From: Lichenihabitans sp033947565
GTDB lineage: Bacteria > Pseudomonadota > Alphaproteobacteria > Rhizobiales > Beijerinckiaceae
NCBI RefSeq assembly: GCF_033947565.1
Contig: NZ_JARPVX010000002.1
Span: 124,001-188,000 of the forward strand
Direction of reading: 5' to 3'
DNA length: 64,000 nucleotides
In this document: positions 45,697-54,153 of the stretch, piece by piece
Layout: every line of letters begins with the position of its first letter
Numbering within the stretch: the stretch's first letter is position 1
Notes under the pieces: generated by a model
Told to the model about the DNA's origin: nothing
Seen by the model: the letters and a program-made list of their open reading frames with translations, nothing else
Database searches by the model: none
Made by a program: the position numbers and the translations under genes

Positions 45697-46629
45697 TCAC
45701 AACCGCTGCCAGCCGGCCCGGGCGGCGCGCGCCAGGGCCTCCGCCATCGTGAGGGGTGGGCGCCAGTCGAGCGTATCGCCCGTATCGCGCATGTCCACCT
45801 GCAGCGATTCGGTGAGGCGGTGCGCGGCAGCACCTCGACCGGCCAGGGAAGCGGCCGCCTGCAGCAGGCTCGGCGGCAGGGGGAACAGCCGGGCCGGAAC
45901 GTCCGAAGCCCGGCAGATCGCCCGCAACAGGTCGGGCGTCGAGATGTCCTCGCCATCGCTGCACAACCACACCCGGCCGCTTGCGCGCGGATGCGTGATG
46001 CAATGCATCAGCAGGTCGACCAAGTTCTCCACGGCGATCAGCGACCGCTTGTTGCGGATCAAGCCAAATGGCAGCGGCAAACCGCGCCGGGCCAGGGTGA
46101 CGAGTGCCCGAAAGTTGGCGCCCACGCCCGGCCCATATACAAGCGGAGGCCGAACGATCACCACCTCCATCCCGGTCCGGGCGCCGAAGGCCAGCAATCC
46201 ATCCTCGGCGGCCTGCTTCGAGCGCCCATAAGCGTCGAGCGGGTGCGGGGCGTCATCCGCCCGGAAGCGCTGCCCCGCCACGGTCCGCTCGCCGTTGACC
46301 TTGATCGAGCTGACGAAGACGAACCGGGACACGCCGGCCTCGTGCGCCTGACGGGCGAGAGCCAGCGTCCCCTCCAGGTTGACGCGCCGGTAGGCGGCGT
46401 CGGCGTCGCGTGCATCCTCGCGCATGTGATGGACGCGAGCCGCCAGATGCACCACCGCGGTGGTGCCCGCGACGGCGTGGCGCCAATCGGTGTCGGGCCC
46501 GATCTCGCCGACGCCGATGCGGTCGGGCGTCGCCTGCCGGCCGACGGGACGGAACGCGATGCCGGCCTCGACCAGGGCGGCGCAAAGCGCCTGACCCACG
46601 AACCCCGTCGCTCCGGTTACGACCAGCAT
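45697..46629 (-). CDS. NAD-dependent epimerase/reductase (WbpV/WreQ-like, UDP-4-keto-6-deoxy-GlcNAc 4-reductase candidate)
   Basis: 310-residue extended SDR. The cofactor site is LVVTGATGFVGQALCAAL; the catalytic pair is Tyr and Lys in LDAYGRSKQAAE; VFVSSIKVNGE is typical of WbpV-type sugar reductases, as is HLAARVHHMRED. It lies 4 bp downstream of a CapD/WbpM-like 4,6-dehydratase gene, so together they could turn UDP-GlcNAc into UDP-QuiNAc. The exact stereochemistry (QuiNAc or FucNAc) is inferred from family resemblance only. The ATG at 46629 is set by family alignment. Confidence 0.85.
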   Translation of the reverse strand: MLVVTGATGFVGQALCAALVEAGIAFRPVGRQATPDRIGVGEIGPDTDWRHAVAGTTAVVHLAARVHHMREDARDADAAYRRVNLEGTLALARQAHEAGVSRFVFVSSIKVNGERTVAGQRFRADDAPHPLDAYGRSKQAAEDGLLAFGARTGMEVVIVRPPLVYGPGVGANFRALVTLARRGLPLPFGLIRNKRSLIAVENLVDLLMHCITHPRASGRVWLCSDGEDISTPDLLRAICRASDVPARLFPLPPSLLQAAASLAGRGAAAHRLTESLQVDMRDTGDTLDWRPPLTMAEALARAARAGWQRL

Positions 46630-46633
46630 GGCC

Positions 46634-48586
46634 TCAGCCAGCCACGGCAGCCGGCAGCGGGTCAGCCGCCGTCGCATGCGGCAGCGTCGCGGCATCGATC
46701 CGCGGGGCATATTCCTTGACGGTCGCTGCCATCAGCCGGCGAGCATCGGCCTCGTCCCCGGCCAGGATGGCGCTTTCGAGGTCGTCCGCCACGCGGACGA
46801 TCTCGTCGTGCTGGATCAAGCGCGGCAGTGCCGCGTGAATGCCTGCCGCGCCGGTGGGACTGAGGGTTTCATGTCGGTCGAACAGCTCCTCGAACAGCTT
46901 CTCGCCCGGTCGCAGGCCCGTGAAGGCGATCTTCACGTCGTGTCCCACCCGCAGCCCGGACAAGCGAATCATCTTGTGTGCCAGGTCGACGATCTTCACG
47001 GGCTTGCCCATGTCGAGCACGAAGATGCTGCCCCGCTGCATGGCGGAGTCGAGGCCCTGCACGGCCGCCTGCAGCACCAGTTGGCAGGCTTCGGGGATCG
47101 TCATGAAGAAGCGTTCGATGTCCGGGTGCGTGACGGTGATCGGCCCCCCGGTTTTAAGTTGCTTCTCGAACAACGGGACCACGGACCCCGCCGAGCCCAA
47201 GACATTGCCGAACCGCACCGTGACGAAACGGGTGGACGCCTGCGGCTGGAGCACATCGAGCGCCTGGCAATACATTTCGGCGAAACGCTTGCTGGCGCCC
47301 ATGACATTCGTCGGGTTCACGGCTTTGTCGGTGGAGACCATGACCATTGCCGTGGCCCCGACCGCCTGCGCGGCATCGGCCACGTTGCGGGTGCCGATCA
47401 CGTTGGTGTGCAAGCCTTCGAGCGGTTGTGCCTCGACGATCGGCACATGCTTCAGGGCCGCCGCGTGGAACACGATGTCGGGCTTCGCATCCTGGAAAAG
47501 CCGATGGATGGCGTCACGCTCGCGCACGTTGCCGACCCGCGACAGCACCACGAGGCCCGGATAAGATCGGCGAACGTCGGCATCGATGCTGTAGAGCAGA
47601 TATTCCGACGCATCGACGAGCGTCAGCCGGGCGGGGCCGAGCGCCGCCAGCTGCCGGGACAGTTCGGAGCCGATCGAGCCGCCCGCTCCGGTGACCAAGA
47701 CGCTGGTGCCGGCGATCAGTTGCGAGATCCGCGGAAGGTCGAGTGTCACGGGATCGCGATCGAGCAGGTCCTCGATGGCGATCGGCTTCAGCTCGACCTG
47801 GCTGAGGTCGGCGTCGCGCAGGTCTGCGAGATTCGGCATGCGCAGCAGGTCGATGCCGAGATCCTGCGCTTGTTCGAGCAGCAGTTCGACCTTGGCGGCG
47901 CCGAGTTCGCGTTGGCCTTTGACGAGCAACAGGCTTTCAGGACGTCGTCCCTTCAACCCATAGCTGTGGACGAGGTCGGGAATGTCCTCGATCGCACCGA
48001 GCACGCGGGCGCCCCGCAGCAGCCGGCCCGTGCGCCGGCCGCTGTCGTCGATGACGCCAATAATCTCGAACGGCATGTCGTTGCGCTCGGCGACGGCGCG
48101 GATGAACATCTCGGTTTGATCGCCCGCCCCCACCAGCAGCACGGGCTTCAGCCGGCGATGGCCGCGCCCGGAAGCGCGATGGCTCTTCCAGATCCGGTAG
48201 ATGGCGCGCGGCCCCGCCAGGAAAATGATCATAAAGGCCCAGGCCGCGATGACCGAGGATCGCGGCACGTATTCGAGCCGCACCACGAAATACACCAGGG
48301 TGAAGCACACCGCCGTCACGGTGGCGGCCTTGATGACCGCCACCAGATCGGTCAGCGAAGCATAGCGCCAGATGCCGGCGTTCAAGCCCGTCAACGGCGT
48401 CACGAGCGCCGCGATGAGGGTAAAGACGAACAACGGCGGGGCGTAGTGGTGGAACTGATGGTTCAGCCCCTCGATGCCGAGCCGCAGCGTCAGCGCCACC
48501 AGATAGGCGGCCGCCGACATCAGCACATCGTGCAGGAAGGCCGCGCCCCGCAGCATCAGGGTTCGTGATGACAGTCGCCAGATCAT
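46634..48586 (-). CDS. Membrane-bound nucleotide-sugar 4,6-dehydratase (CapD/WbpM/FlaA1 family)
   Basis: 650 residues. The N-terminal about 130 residues hold four hydrophobic helices. A CoA-binding-like domain starts with PVLLVGAGDQTEMFIRAVA. The C-terminal dehydratase domain has VLVTGAGGSIGSELSRQLAA, FHAAALKHVPIVE, and MVMVSTDKAVNPTNVMGASK with the catalytic Thr-Asp-Lys and Met-x3-Lys pattern. It converts UDP-GlcNAc to UDP-4-keto-6-deoxy-GlcNAc or the like, for EPS, O-antigen or flagellin sugars. It is followed by the SDR and preceded on the same strand by a sugar dehydrogenase. Confidence 0.93.
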   Translation of the reverse strand: MIWRLSSRTLMLRGAAFLHDVLMSAAAYLVALTLRLGIEGLNHQFHHYAPPLFVFTLIAALVTPLTGLNAGIWRYASLTDLVAVIKAATVTAVCFTLVYFVVRLEYVPRSSVIAAWAFMIIFLAGPRAIYRIWKSHRASGRGHRRLKPVLLVGAGDQTEMFIRAVAERNDMPFEIIGVIDDSGRRTGRLLRGARVLGAIEDIPDLVHSYGLKGRRPESLLLVKGQRELGAAKVELLLEQAQDLGIDLLRMPNLADLRDADLSQVELKPIAIEDLLDRDPVTLDLPRISQLIAGTSVLVTGAGGSIGSELSRQLAALGPARLTLVDASEYLLYSIDADVRRSYPGLVVLSRVGNVRERDAIHRLFQDAKPDIVFHAAALKHVPIVEAQPLEGLHTNVIGTRNVADAAQAVGATAMVMVSTDKAVNPTNVMGASKRFAEMYCQALDVLQPQASTRFVTVRFGNVLGSAGSVVPLFEKQLKTGGPITVTHPDIERFFMTIPEACQLVLQAAVQGLDSAMQRGSIFVLDMGKPVKIVDLAHKMIRLSGLRVGHDVKIAFTGLRPGEKLFEELFDRHETLSPTGAAGIHAALPRLIQHDEIVRVADDLESAILAGDEADARRLMAATVKEYAPRIDAATLPHATAADPLPAAVAG

Positions 48587-48662
48587 CGCGCGCTCAACAC
48601 GGCCTTTCGGTCATCCGCCTGCCTGCCCGGACGAGCCGCCGCACGACCCGGCACGCCGTTCC

Positions 48663-50063
48663 TCATGCCTTGACCACATGGGACGCCATGGCGCCGACTT
48701 TGTGGCAGATATTGCGCGTGTCGATCACCAGCCGGGCATGGCGAACGATCGCGTGATAGTCGACGGCGTCATGGTCGGTGGCGATCAGCACCGCATGGTG
48801 CCGCGCGATGGTGTCAGGGGTCAGCGCGATCGATCGCCGCCCCGCGAGGCCGCGATGATCCGCATGGTCGGGGATCACCGGCACGTGGGGGTCGTGGTAG
48901 GTGACGTGGCTCGAGCGTTCCTCGAGCAACTCGATCAACCGCAACGACGGACTTTCGCGCAGGTCGTCGACGTTTTTCTTATAGGCGACGCCCAGCACCA
49001 GGATTTCGGCCTTCGACAGGCCGATGCCCTGCGCACGATCGAGCGACTCGGCCAAGCGGTCGATCACATGCTGCGGCATCGCGGTGTTGATCTGGCCCGC
49101 CAGCTCGATGAAGCGGGTGGTGAAATCGAATTCCCGTGCCTTCCAGGTGAGATAAAAGGGGTCGATCGGAATGCAGTGGCCGCCAAGGCCCGGGCCCGGA
49201 TAGAACGGCATGTAGCCGAACGGCTTCGTCCCGGCCGCCTCGATCACCTCCCAAACGTCGATGCCCATCTTGTCGTAGATGAGCTTCAATTCGTTCACGA
49301 GCGCGATATTGACCGAGCGGAAGATGTTCTCCGTCAGCTTGACGGCTTCGGCGGTCGTGGTGGAGGACACGGGCACCACCTCGGTCACCAGCGCGCCGTA
49401 AAGTGCTTCGGCGAGCCGCGCCGCTTCGGGCCCGTCGCCGCCCACGACCTTGGGGATCGCGGCCGTGCGGAAATCCTTGTTGCCGGGGTCCTCGCGTTCC
49501 GGCGAGTAGGCGAGGAAATAATCCTGGCCGCGACGCAGGCCGGTCCGGTCGAGGATCGGGGCCACCACCTCGGTAGTGGTACCGGGCCAGGTGGTCGATT
49601 CAAGCACGACGAGCTGTCCGGGGCGCAGGCAGGCCGCCACGGCCCGCGCGGCCGCCTCGACATGCCCGAGATCAGGATCGCGGCTGCGCGTCAGCGGCGT
49701 CGGCACCGCAATGATGACGGCGTCATAGTTCCCGAGACGGCCGAGGTCGGTGGTGGCCGCAAAGCGTCCGGTCGCGAGCGCGGCCCGGATCGTCGCCTCG
49801 GACACATGGGTGGTGAAGCTCGATCCTGCCGCGATGCCGTCGACCCTGGCCGCGCTCGTATCGAAGCCGCAAACCTCGAAGCCCGCCTGGACGGCCGTCA
49901 GGGCTAAAGGCAATCCGACATAGCCCAAACCGATGACGGCAATGCTGAAGCGTCGCGCCACAATGCGCGCGAGCAGAACGTCGATGTCGGCGGGCGGCGT
50001 CACGGTCCCATCCCGCAGCCCGGCATCATCCGGCGGTCGCTGGTTGCCACTGGTTTCACGCAC
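48663..50063 (-). CDS. Nucleotide-sugar 6-dehydrogenase (WbpA/UDP-GlcNAc dehydrogenase type)
   Basis: 466 residues. The NAD site is AVIGLGYVGLPLALTAV; the Cys nucleophile lies in GPGLGGHCIPIDPFYLTWKA; FLAYSPEREDPGNKDF and VKLTENIFRSVNIALVNELK follow the UDP-sugar dehydrogenase pattern, and the C-terminal domain has VLGVAYKKNVDDLRESPSLR. Members oxidise UDP-GlcNAc or UDP-ManNAc at C6 to a uronic acid. It is the first gene of a three-gene minus-strand group with the 4,6-dehydratase and SDR. The N-terminal 25 residues are poorly conserved. Confidence 0.92.
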   Translation of the reverse strand: MRETSGNQRPPDDAGLRDGTVTPPADIDVLLARIVARRFSIAVIGLGYVGLPLALTAVQAGFEVCGFDTSAARVDGIAAGSSFTTHVSEATIRAALATGRFAATTDLGRLGNYDAVIIAVPTPLTRSRDPDLGHVEAAARAVAACLRPGQLVVLESTTWPGTTTEVVAPILDRTGLRRGQDYFLAYSPEREDPGNKDFRTAAIPKVVGGDGPEAARLAEALYGALVTEVVPVSSTTTAEAVKLTENIFRSVNIALVNELKLIYDKMGIDVWEVIEAAGTKPFGYMPFYPGPGLGGHCIPIDPFYLTWKAREFDFTTRFIELAGQINTAMPQHVIDRLAESLDRAQGIGLSKAEILVLGVAYKKNVDDLRESPSLRLIELLEERSSHVTYHDPHVPVIPDHADHRGLAGRRSIALTPDTIARHHAVLIATDHDAVDYHAIVRHARLVIDTRNICHKVGAMASHVVKA

Positions 50064-50152
50064 CCGGATGTTGCCTCCGTCCGGCCCGCCTTCGGGACCA
50101 CGCGGCTTCTAGCCTGGATCGGGCCGCGAGCGCGAGGGGCATGCCGGCTGGA

Positions 50153-50350
50153 TCAGTTCGCCATCACGACGCCAACCGCGACGCCGGCGATCAGGCCGCC
50201 GACCAGAATATAGGCCAGCAGCAGACCTGCGACGATATTGGCGGCGCGTCGCCGCTCACGTCCGGCTGCCGCAGCCTTGTGCAAGGCAAAGCGACCCGCC
50301 CGATAACTCTCATACCAACGGGTCCAGGGGTCCGCCTCAGCGTTGACCAT
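50153..50350 (-). CDS. Small single-span membrane protein
   Basis: 65 residues from the ATG at 50350 (MVNAEADPWTRWYESYRAG). The N-terminal half is basic and aromatic; the C-terminal half is one hydrophobic helix, ANIVAGLLLAYILVGGLIAG, and ends in VVMAN. No known domain is recognised. It lies 90 bp upstream of the sugar dehydrogenase on the same strand and before the tRNA-Thr gene. It is likely real because the composition is that of a typical membrane protein and the reading frame is well defined, but homology cannot be checked here. Confidence 0.55.
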   Translation of the reverse strand: MVNAEADPWTRWYESYRAGRFALHKAAAAGRERRRAANIVAGLLLAYILVGGLIAGVAVGVVMAN

Positions 50351-50423
50351 GCGCAATCCCCGCCATGAGCCGATGCGCCCCACCTCGGCGCACTGCGAAA
50401 CCAGCCTGCAGCGTCGTGAGCGG

Positions 50424-50499
50424 TGGTGCCGGTTGCAGGAATCGAACCCGCGACCTACTGATTACAAATCAGTTGCTCTACCAACTGAGCTAAACCGGC
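50424..50499 (-). tRNA. tRNA-Thr (anticodon TGT)
   Basis: The minus-strand 76-base cloverleaf has acceptor GCCGGTT/AACCGGC, D arm GCTC/GAGC, anticodon stem CTGAT/ATCAG with loop TTTGTAA (anticodon TGT), T arm GCGGG/CCTGC with TTCGATT, discriminator A, and an encoded CCA end. It lies between the small membrane protein and choX. Confidence 0.95.
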
Positions 50500-50579
50500 T
50501 TAGCTTTTTCGTAGCAACAACGCCGAAACCTGACAAGCTGCGACCAGATTGCGCTGAACTCGACCCGGACGCGTCGGAT

Positions 50580-50595
50580 CGGAACAAGTGTTGCA
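50580..50595 (+). promoter_or_regulatory. Candidate sigma-54-like promoter of choX
   Basis: CGGAACAAGTGTTGCA keeps GG and GC at the -24/-12 spacing of RpoN promoters, with two mismatches to TGGCAC-N5-TTGCA. It lies about 70 bases before the choX ATG. Weak, by-eye match. Confidence 0.3.
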
Positions 50596-50663
50596 TGCGG
50601 GGCTCAGATCAGCTGCGCCGAACGGCCGACGCGAGGCGCCGGTGCGAAGCAGGGAGAAGCGCA

Positions 50664-51611
50664 ATGCAGGGTTGGAAGCTGGGGATCGTGGCATTGATGA
50701 TGCCGGCGCTGGGGCTCGTTTCGACGGCCCGGGCCGCCGAGCCCGACAGCTGCAAGGCGGTCAGGTTCTCCGATGTGGGATGGACTGACATCACGGCGAC
50801 GACCGCCACGGCTTCCGCCATCTTGAAGGCGCTCGGCTATGCGCCCACTACGACCGTCCTGTCCGTCCCGGTGACCTATACGTCCCTTAAGAACAAGCAG
50901 ATCGACGTGTTTCTCGGCAACTGGATGCCGACCATGGAGGGCGATCGGAAGAGCTATGTCGACGACAAGTCGGTGGACGTGATCCGGCCCAACCTCGAGG
51001 GCGCGAAATACACCCTCGCGGTGCCGCAATACGTCTACGATGCCGGCCTGAAGTCCTTTGCTGATATCGCCAAGTTCAAGGACAAGCTCGATGGCAAGAT
51101 CTATGGCATCGAGCCCGGCAACGACGGCAACCGCCTGATCCTCGGCATGATCAAGGACGACAGGTTCGGGCTGAACAGCTTCAACATCGTTGAGTCGAGC
51201 GAACAGGGCATGCTCAGCCAGGTCGAGCGGGCCACCAAGCGCAACGAGCCCATCGTGTTCCTGGGGTGGGAGCCACATCCGATGAACACCAAGTTCAAGC
51301 TGGCCTACCTGACTGGCGGCGACGACGTGTTCGGGCCCAATTACGGCGGAGCCACCGTCTACACCAATGAGCGCGCCCATTACGCGGCAGACTGCCCCAA
51401 CGCGGGCAAGTTCATCGGCAATCTGAAGTTCTCGCTGCCGATGGAGAACCAGATCATGGGCTCGATCCTGTTCGACGACCAGGATGCCGGTAAGGCCGCG
51501 ACCGACTGGCTGAAGGCCAATCCCGCGGTGCTGGACGATTGGCTGGCCGGCGTCACCACCTTCGATGGTCAGCCCGGCCTTCCGGCTGTGAAGAAAAGCC
51601 TGGGCCTCTGA
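50664..51611 (+). CDS. choX: Choline ABC transporter substrate-binding protein
   Basis: Periplasmic binding protein of 315 residues with a signal peptide ending STARAAEP. The mature protein begins SCKAVRFSDVGWTDITATTA and carries IDVFLGNWMPTMEGD, GIEPGNDGNRLILGMI and FLGWEPHPMNTKFKLAYLTG, where aromatic residues form the cage for the quaternary amine. Cys in SCKAV and YAADCPNAG likely form a disulfide. The ATG at 50664 follows AGGGAGA. It is the first gene of choXWV; a strong hairpin separates it from choW. Confidence 0.94.
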   Translation: MQGWKLGIVALMMPALGLVSTARAAEPDSCKAVRFSDVGWTDITATTATASAILKALGYAPTTTVLSVPVTYTSLKNKQIDVFLGNWMPTMEGDRKSYVDDKSVDVIRPNLEGAKYTLAVPQYVYDAGLKSFADIAKFKDKLDGKIYGIEPGNDGNRLILGMIKDDRFGLNSFNIVESSEQGMLSQVERATKRNEPIVFLGWEPHPMNTKFKLAYLTGGDDVFGPNYGGATVYTNERAHYAADCPNAGKFIGNLKFSLPMENQIMGSILFDDQDAGKAATDWLKANPAVLDDWLAGVTTFDGQPGLPAVKKSLGL

Positions 51612-51619
51612 GCCTCAAC

Positions 51620-51641
51620 GGGCGGCGCCATCGCGCCGCCC
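51620..51641 (+). promoter_or_regulatory. Intergenic hairpin between choX and choW
   Basis: GGGCGGCGC and GCGCCGCCC form a perfect 9-bp GC stem around CATC. It starts 8 bases after the choX stop and ends 21 bases before choW. No T run follows. Hairpins in this position often protect the binding-protein mRNA and lower expression of the membrane genes. Confidence 0.65.
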
Positions 51642-51662
51642 GACCGTGCGAGGGACCGAGCC

Positions 51663-52523
51663 ATGGATTCCGTCACTGCGTTCATCGTGGCGCACAAGAT
51701 CCCGATCGGCCGCGAGCTGAACCTCGGCATGAATGCCGTGAAGGACGGATCGGGTTCGTTTTTCGACCTCGTTTCGGACGCACTTGGCGGCTTGATCGAC
51801 CATACGTCGGCGACGCTGGGCCTGGTACCGCCGCTGGTGTTCTGCGCCATTCTGGCCGTTCTCGCCTATCTGATCCGGCGGTCCTGGCGCGTGGCGCTGT
51901 TCGCCTTTGCGGCGCTGGTCTTCATCCTGAACCAGGGCTATTGGGCCGATACGCTCGTCACGCTCGTAATCACCTTCTACGCCACGCTGGCTTCAATGCT
52001 GGTGGGCGTGCCGATCGGCATCGCGGCAGGCCATCGGGAATGGCTCGCCAAGGCGCTGCGACCGCTGCTCGACCTGATGCAGACGCTGCCGACCTTCGTG
52101 TATCTGATCCCCATGCTGTCCTTGTTCGGGCTCGGCGTCGTGCCCGGCATCATCGCGACGGTGATCTTCGCCATTCCGGCCCCGATCCGGATGACGCAGC
52201 TTGGCATCGCCAGCGTGCCACTGCCGCTGCGCGAGGCGGGCCAAGCCTTTGGGGCGACAGGTGCGCAACTGTTGCGCAAGGTCGAGCTGCCGCATGCGGG
52301 GCCGAGCATCATGGAAGGGTTGACCCAGACCATCATGCTGTCGCTGTCGATGTCAGTCATCGCCACGATGGTGGGCTCGGGCGGCCTTGGCGTGCCGGTG
52401 CTGCGGTCGCTCAATCAGGTGAAGCCCGCGATGGGGTTCGAGGCGGGTCTCGCCATCGTGCTGGTCGCCATCCTGCTCGACCGCACCTTCCGCCGGCCAT
52501 CCGGCACCATGAGGCCCGCCTGA
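51663..52523 (+). CDS. choW: Choline ABC transporter permease
   Basis: Membrane subunit of 286 residues. After a soluble N-terminal stretch with a first helix near 50-65, the permease core has about five helices; LVGVPIGIAAGHREWLAKAL, LDLMQTLPTFVYLIPMLSLF and the EAA loop EAGQAFGATGAQLLRKVELP, then PSIMEGLTQTIMLSLSMSV, match ProW/ChoW of the betaine/choline/carnitine family. Its stop overlaps the choV start (TGATG). The ligand is inferred from choX. Confidence 0.94.
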   Translation: MDSVTAFIVAHKIPIGRELNLGMNAVKDGSGSFFDLVSDALGGLIDHTSATLGLVPPLVFCAILAVLAYLIRRSWRVALFAFAALVFILNQGYWADTLVTLVITFYATLASMLVGVPIGIAAGHREWLAKALRPLLDLMQTLPTFVYLIPMLSLFGLGVVPGIIATVIFAIPAPIRMTQLGIASVPLPLREAGQAFGATGAQLLRKVELPHAGPSIMEGLTQTIMLSLSMSVIATMVGSGGLGVPVLRSLNQVKPAMGFEAGLAIVLVAILLDRTFRRPSGTMRPA

Positions 52524-53692
52524 TGTCGGCCGCCGTCACGTTCCGCGACGTCGACATCGTGTTCGGCCGGGCGGCGCCCGGCCCCGCACTGGCGCTGCTC
52601 GATCAGGGCCGCACGCGCGAGGAGATCCTGGCCGAGACCGGGCAGGTCATCGGGGTGGCCAAGGCCAATCTCAGCGTCGACCATGGCGAGATCTGCGTGC
52701 TGATGGGCCTTTCGGGCTCGGGGAAGTCGACCCTGCTGCGCGCCGTGAACCGTCTCAACGTGCCGGCGCGGGGCGACGTGCTGGTGGATGTGGGTGGCCG
52801 TAGCGTGAACGTGTCCACTTGCGACGCCCGCAGCCTGCGTGCGCTGCGTGGCCGCTCGGTCGCCATGGTGTTCCAGCAATTCGCGCTATTGCCCTGGCGC
52901 TCCGTGCGCGACAACGTGGGGCTCGGCCTCGAACTGCGCGGGCTGTCCGGCGTCGCGCGCAACCGGATCGTCGACGAAAAGCTCGCCATGGTGGGGCTCG
53001 ACCGCTGGGCCGACAAATACGCCCATGAACTGTCGGGCGGCATGCAGCAGCGCGTCGGCCTGGCCCGAGCCTTTGCGACCGACGCCGATATTCTGCTGAT
53101 GGACGAGCCCTTCTCGGCGCTCGACCCGCTGATCCGCACCAAGCTGCAGGACGAGCTCCTGGCGCTGCAGAGCACCCTCAAAAAGACGATCCTCTTCGTC
53201 AGCCACGACCTCGACGAAGCCATCAAGCTCGGCAACCGCATCGTCATCATGGAGGGCGGGCGCATCGTGCAGGCCGGCACCGCGGAGGACATTCTGCTGC
53301 GGCCTGCCGATGCTTATGTGGCCGAGTTCGTGCGCCACGTGAACCCGCTCGAGGCGCTGCGCGCGTCGGCCATCATGACGCCCCTGGCGACGCTGCCGCG
53401 CACCGGTCAGGTGGTGACGGCCTGTCAGGCCTCCGGCTTGCAGGTGGTAGTTGCCGAAGGGCAGCCCATCCCGCTGCGGATCGGCACGGGCGCTACCCTC
53501 CCGGTGGCGAGCAGCGGGCTCAACGGCCATGCGGTCGGGGCCGAAGCGATTACGATCCCGGCCGATATGCCATTACGGCAGGCCATCGCCCTGCGGCAGG
53601 TGCAGAATTGCCCGTTGCTGGTGGTGGATGCGGCCGGGGCTCTGCTGGGCGCAATCGGCGAGGCCGATATTTATCGGGCTTTGCTTCGGTGA
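52523..53692 (+). CDS. choV: Choline ABC transporter ATP-binding protein
   Basis: 389-residue ATPase. Walker A is GLSGSGKSTLLRAVNRLNV, the Q-loop is VFQQFALLPWRSVRDNVGLG, the signature is ELSGGMQQRVGLARAFA, and Walker B is ILLMDEPFSALDPLIR, then VSHDLDEAIKLG. The C-terminal about 110 residues form a CBS-like regulatory domain (PADMPLRQAIALRQVQNCPL), as in ProV/OpuAA, which may sense ionic strength. ATG at 52523 overlaps the choW stop. The convergent GNAT gene begins its stop only 11 bp beyond. Confidence 0.94.
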   Translation: MSAAVTFRDVDIVFGRAAPGPALALLDQGRTREEILAETGQVIGVAKANLSVDHGEICVLMGLSGSGKSTLLRAVNRLNVPARGDVLVDVGGRSVNVSTCDARSLRALRGRSVAMVFQQFALLPWRSVRDNVGLGLELRGLSGVARNRIVDEKLAMVGLDRWADKYAHELSGGMQQRVGLARAFATDADILLMDEPFSALDPLIRTKLQDELLALQSTLKKTILFVSHDLDEAIKLGNRIVIMEGGRIVQAGTAEDILLRPADAYVAEFVRHVNPLEALRASAIMTPLATLPRTGQVVTACQASGLQVVVAEGQPIPLRIGTGATLPVASSGLNGHAVGAEAITIPADMPLRQAIALRQVQNCPLLVVDAAGALLGAIGEADIYRALLR

Positions 53693-53703
53693 CGGCCCTG
53701 CCG

Positions 53704-54153
53704 TCAAGCGAGGCCCTGCCACACCATCCGGAAGGTCGGGAGACCGGACCGCAGGCTGATGCCGGTGCCTGACACGGCGAAGCCTTCGCTTTCGTAGAGC
53801 CTTATCGCGGGCTGGTTCATCTGCGCCACGGTCAAGCTCAGCTCAGCGGGCGAGCGCGCCTTGGCGGCCCGGATCAGAAGCCGGCCGATGCCGCGGCGTT
53901 GCGCAGCCCGTGCGGTCACAAGCTGGTCGAGGTCCCGGGTGTCGGGATTGATCGTCATGAAACCGAGGGGCGTCCCGGTGTGATGCGCCACCAGGGCTGT
54001 GGCCCCTTCCCGCTGCAGATCGGCCACATGGTTTCGAAACCAGGGTATCCGGGCCGCGAAGTCGATGCTCGGCAGAAGGGCCGTCCAAGCCTCTACCCAA
54101 AGGGTTTCGAGGTCTGGCCAGTGGCGGTCCTCAAACGGCGCGATGTGGATCAT
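53704..54153 (-). CDS. GNAT family N-acetyltransferase
   Basis: 149 residues. Motif A for acetyl-CoA is ARAAQRRGIGRLLIRAAKAR, preceded by GFMTINPDTRDLDQLVT; motif B is MNQPAIRLYESEGFAVSGTG. The ATG at 54153 overlaps the stop of the OmpA-like gene by one base (TAATG), so it is co-translated with the ExbB-like and OmpA-like pair. The substrate is unknown. It converges on choV. Confidence 0.88.
   Translation of the reverse strand: MIHIAPFEDRHWPDLETLWVEAWTALLPSIDFAARIPWFRNHVADLQREGATALVAHHTGTPLGFMTINPDTRDLDQLVTARAAQRRGIGRLLIRAAKARSPAELSLTVAQMNQPAIRLYESEGFAVSGTGISLRSGLPTFRMVWQGLA

Noticed and set aside
46628..48568. 646-codon plus-strand open frame
   Set aside because: It is the antisense shadow of the CapD-like gene, whose motifs are unambiguous.
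51539..52522. Long frame upstream of choV
   Set aside because: It overlaps choW in a shifted frame. The family start of ChoV is the ATG at 52523.
53690..53706. Possible hairpin TGACGG/CCGTCA after choV
   Set aside because: Only 6 bp, includes the choV stop codon, and lacks a T run.
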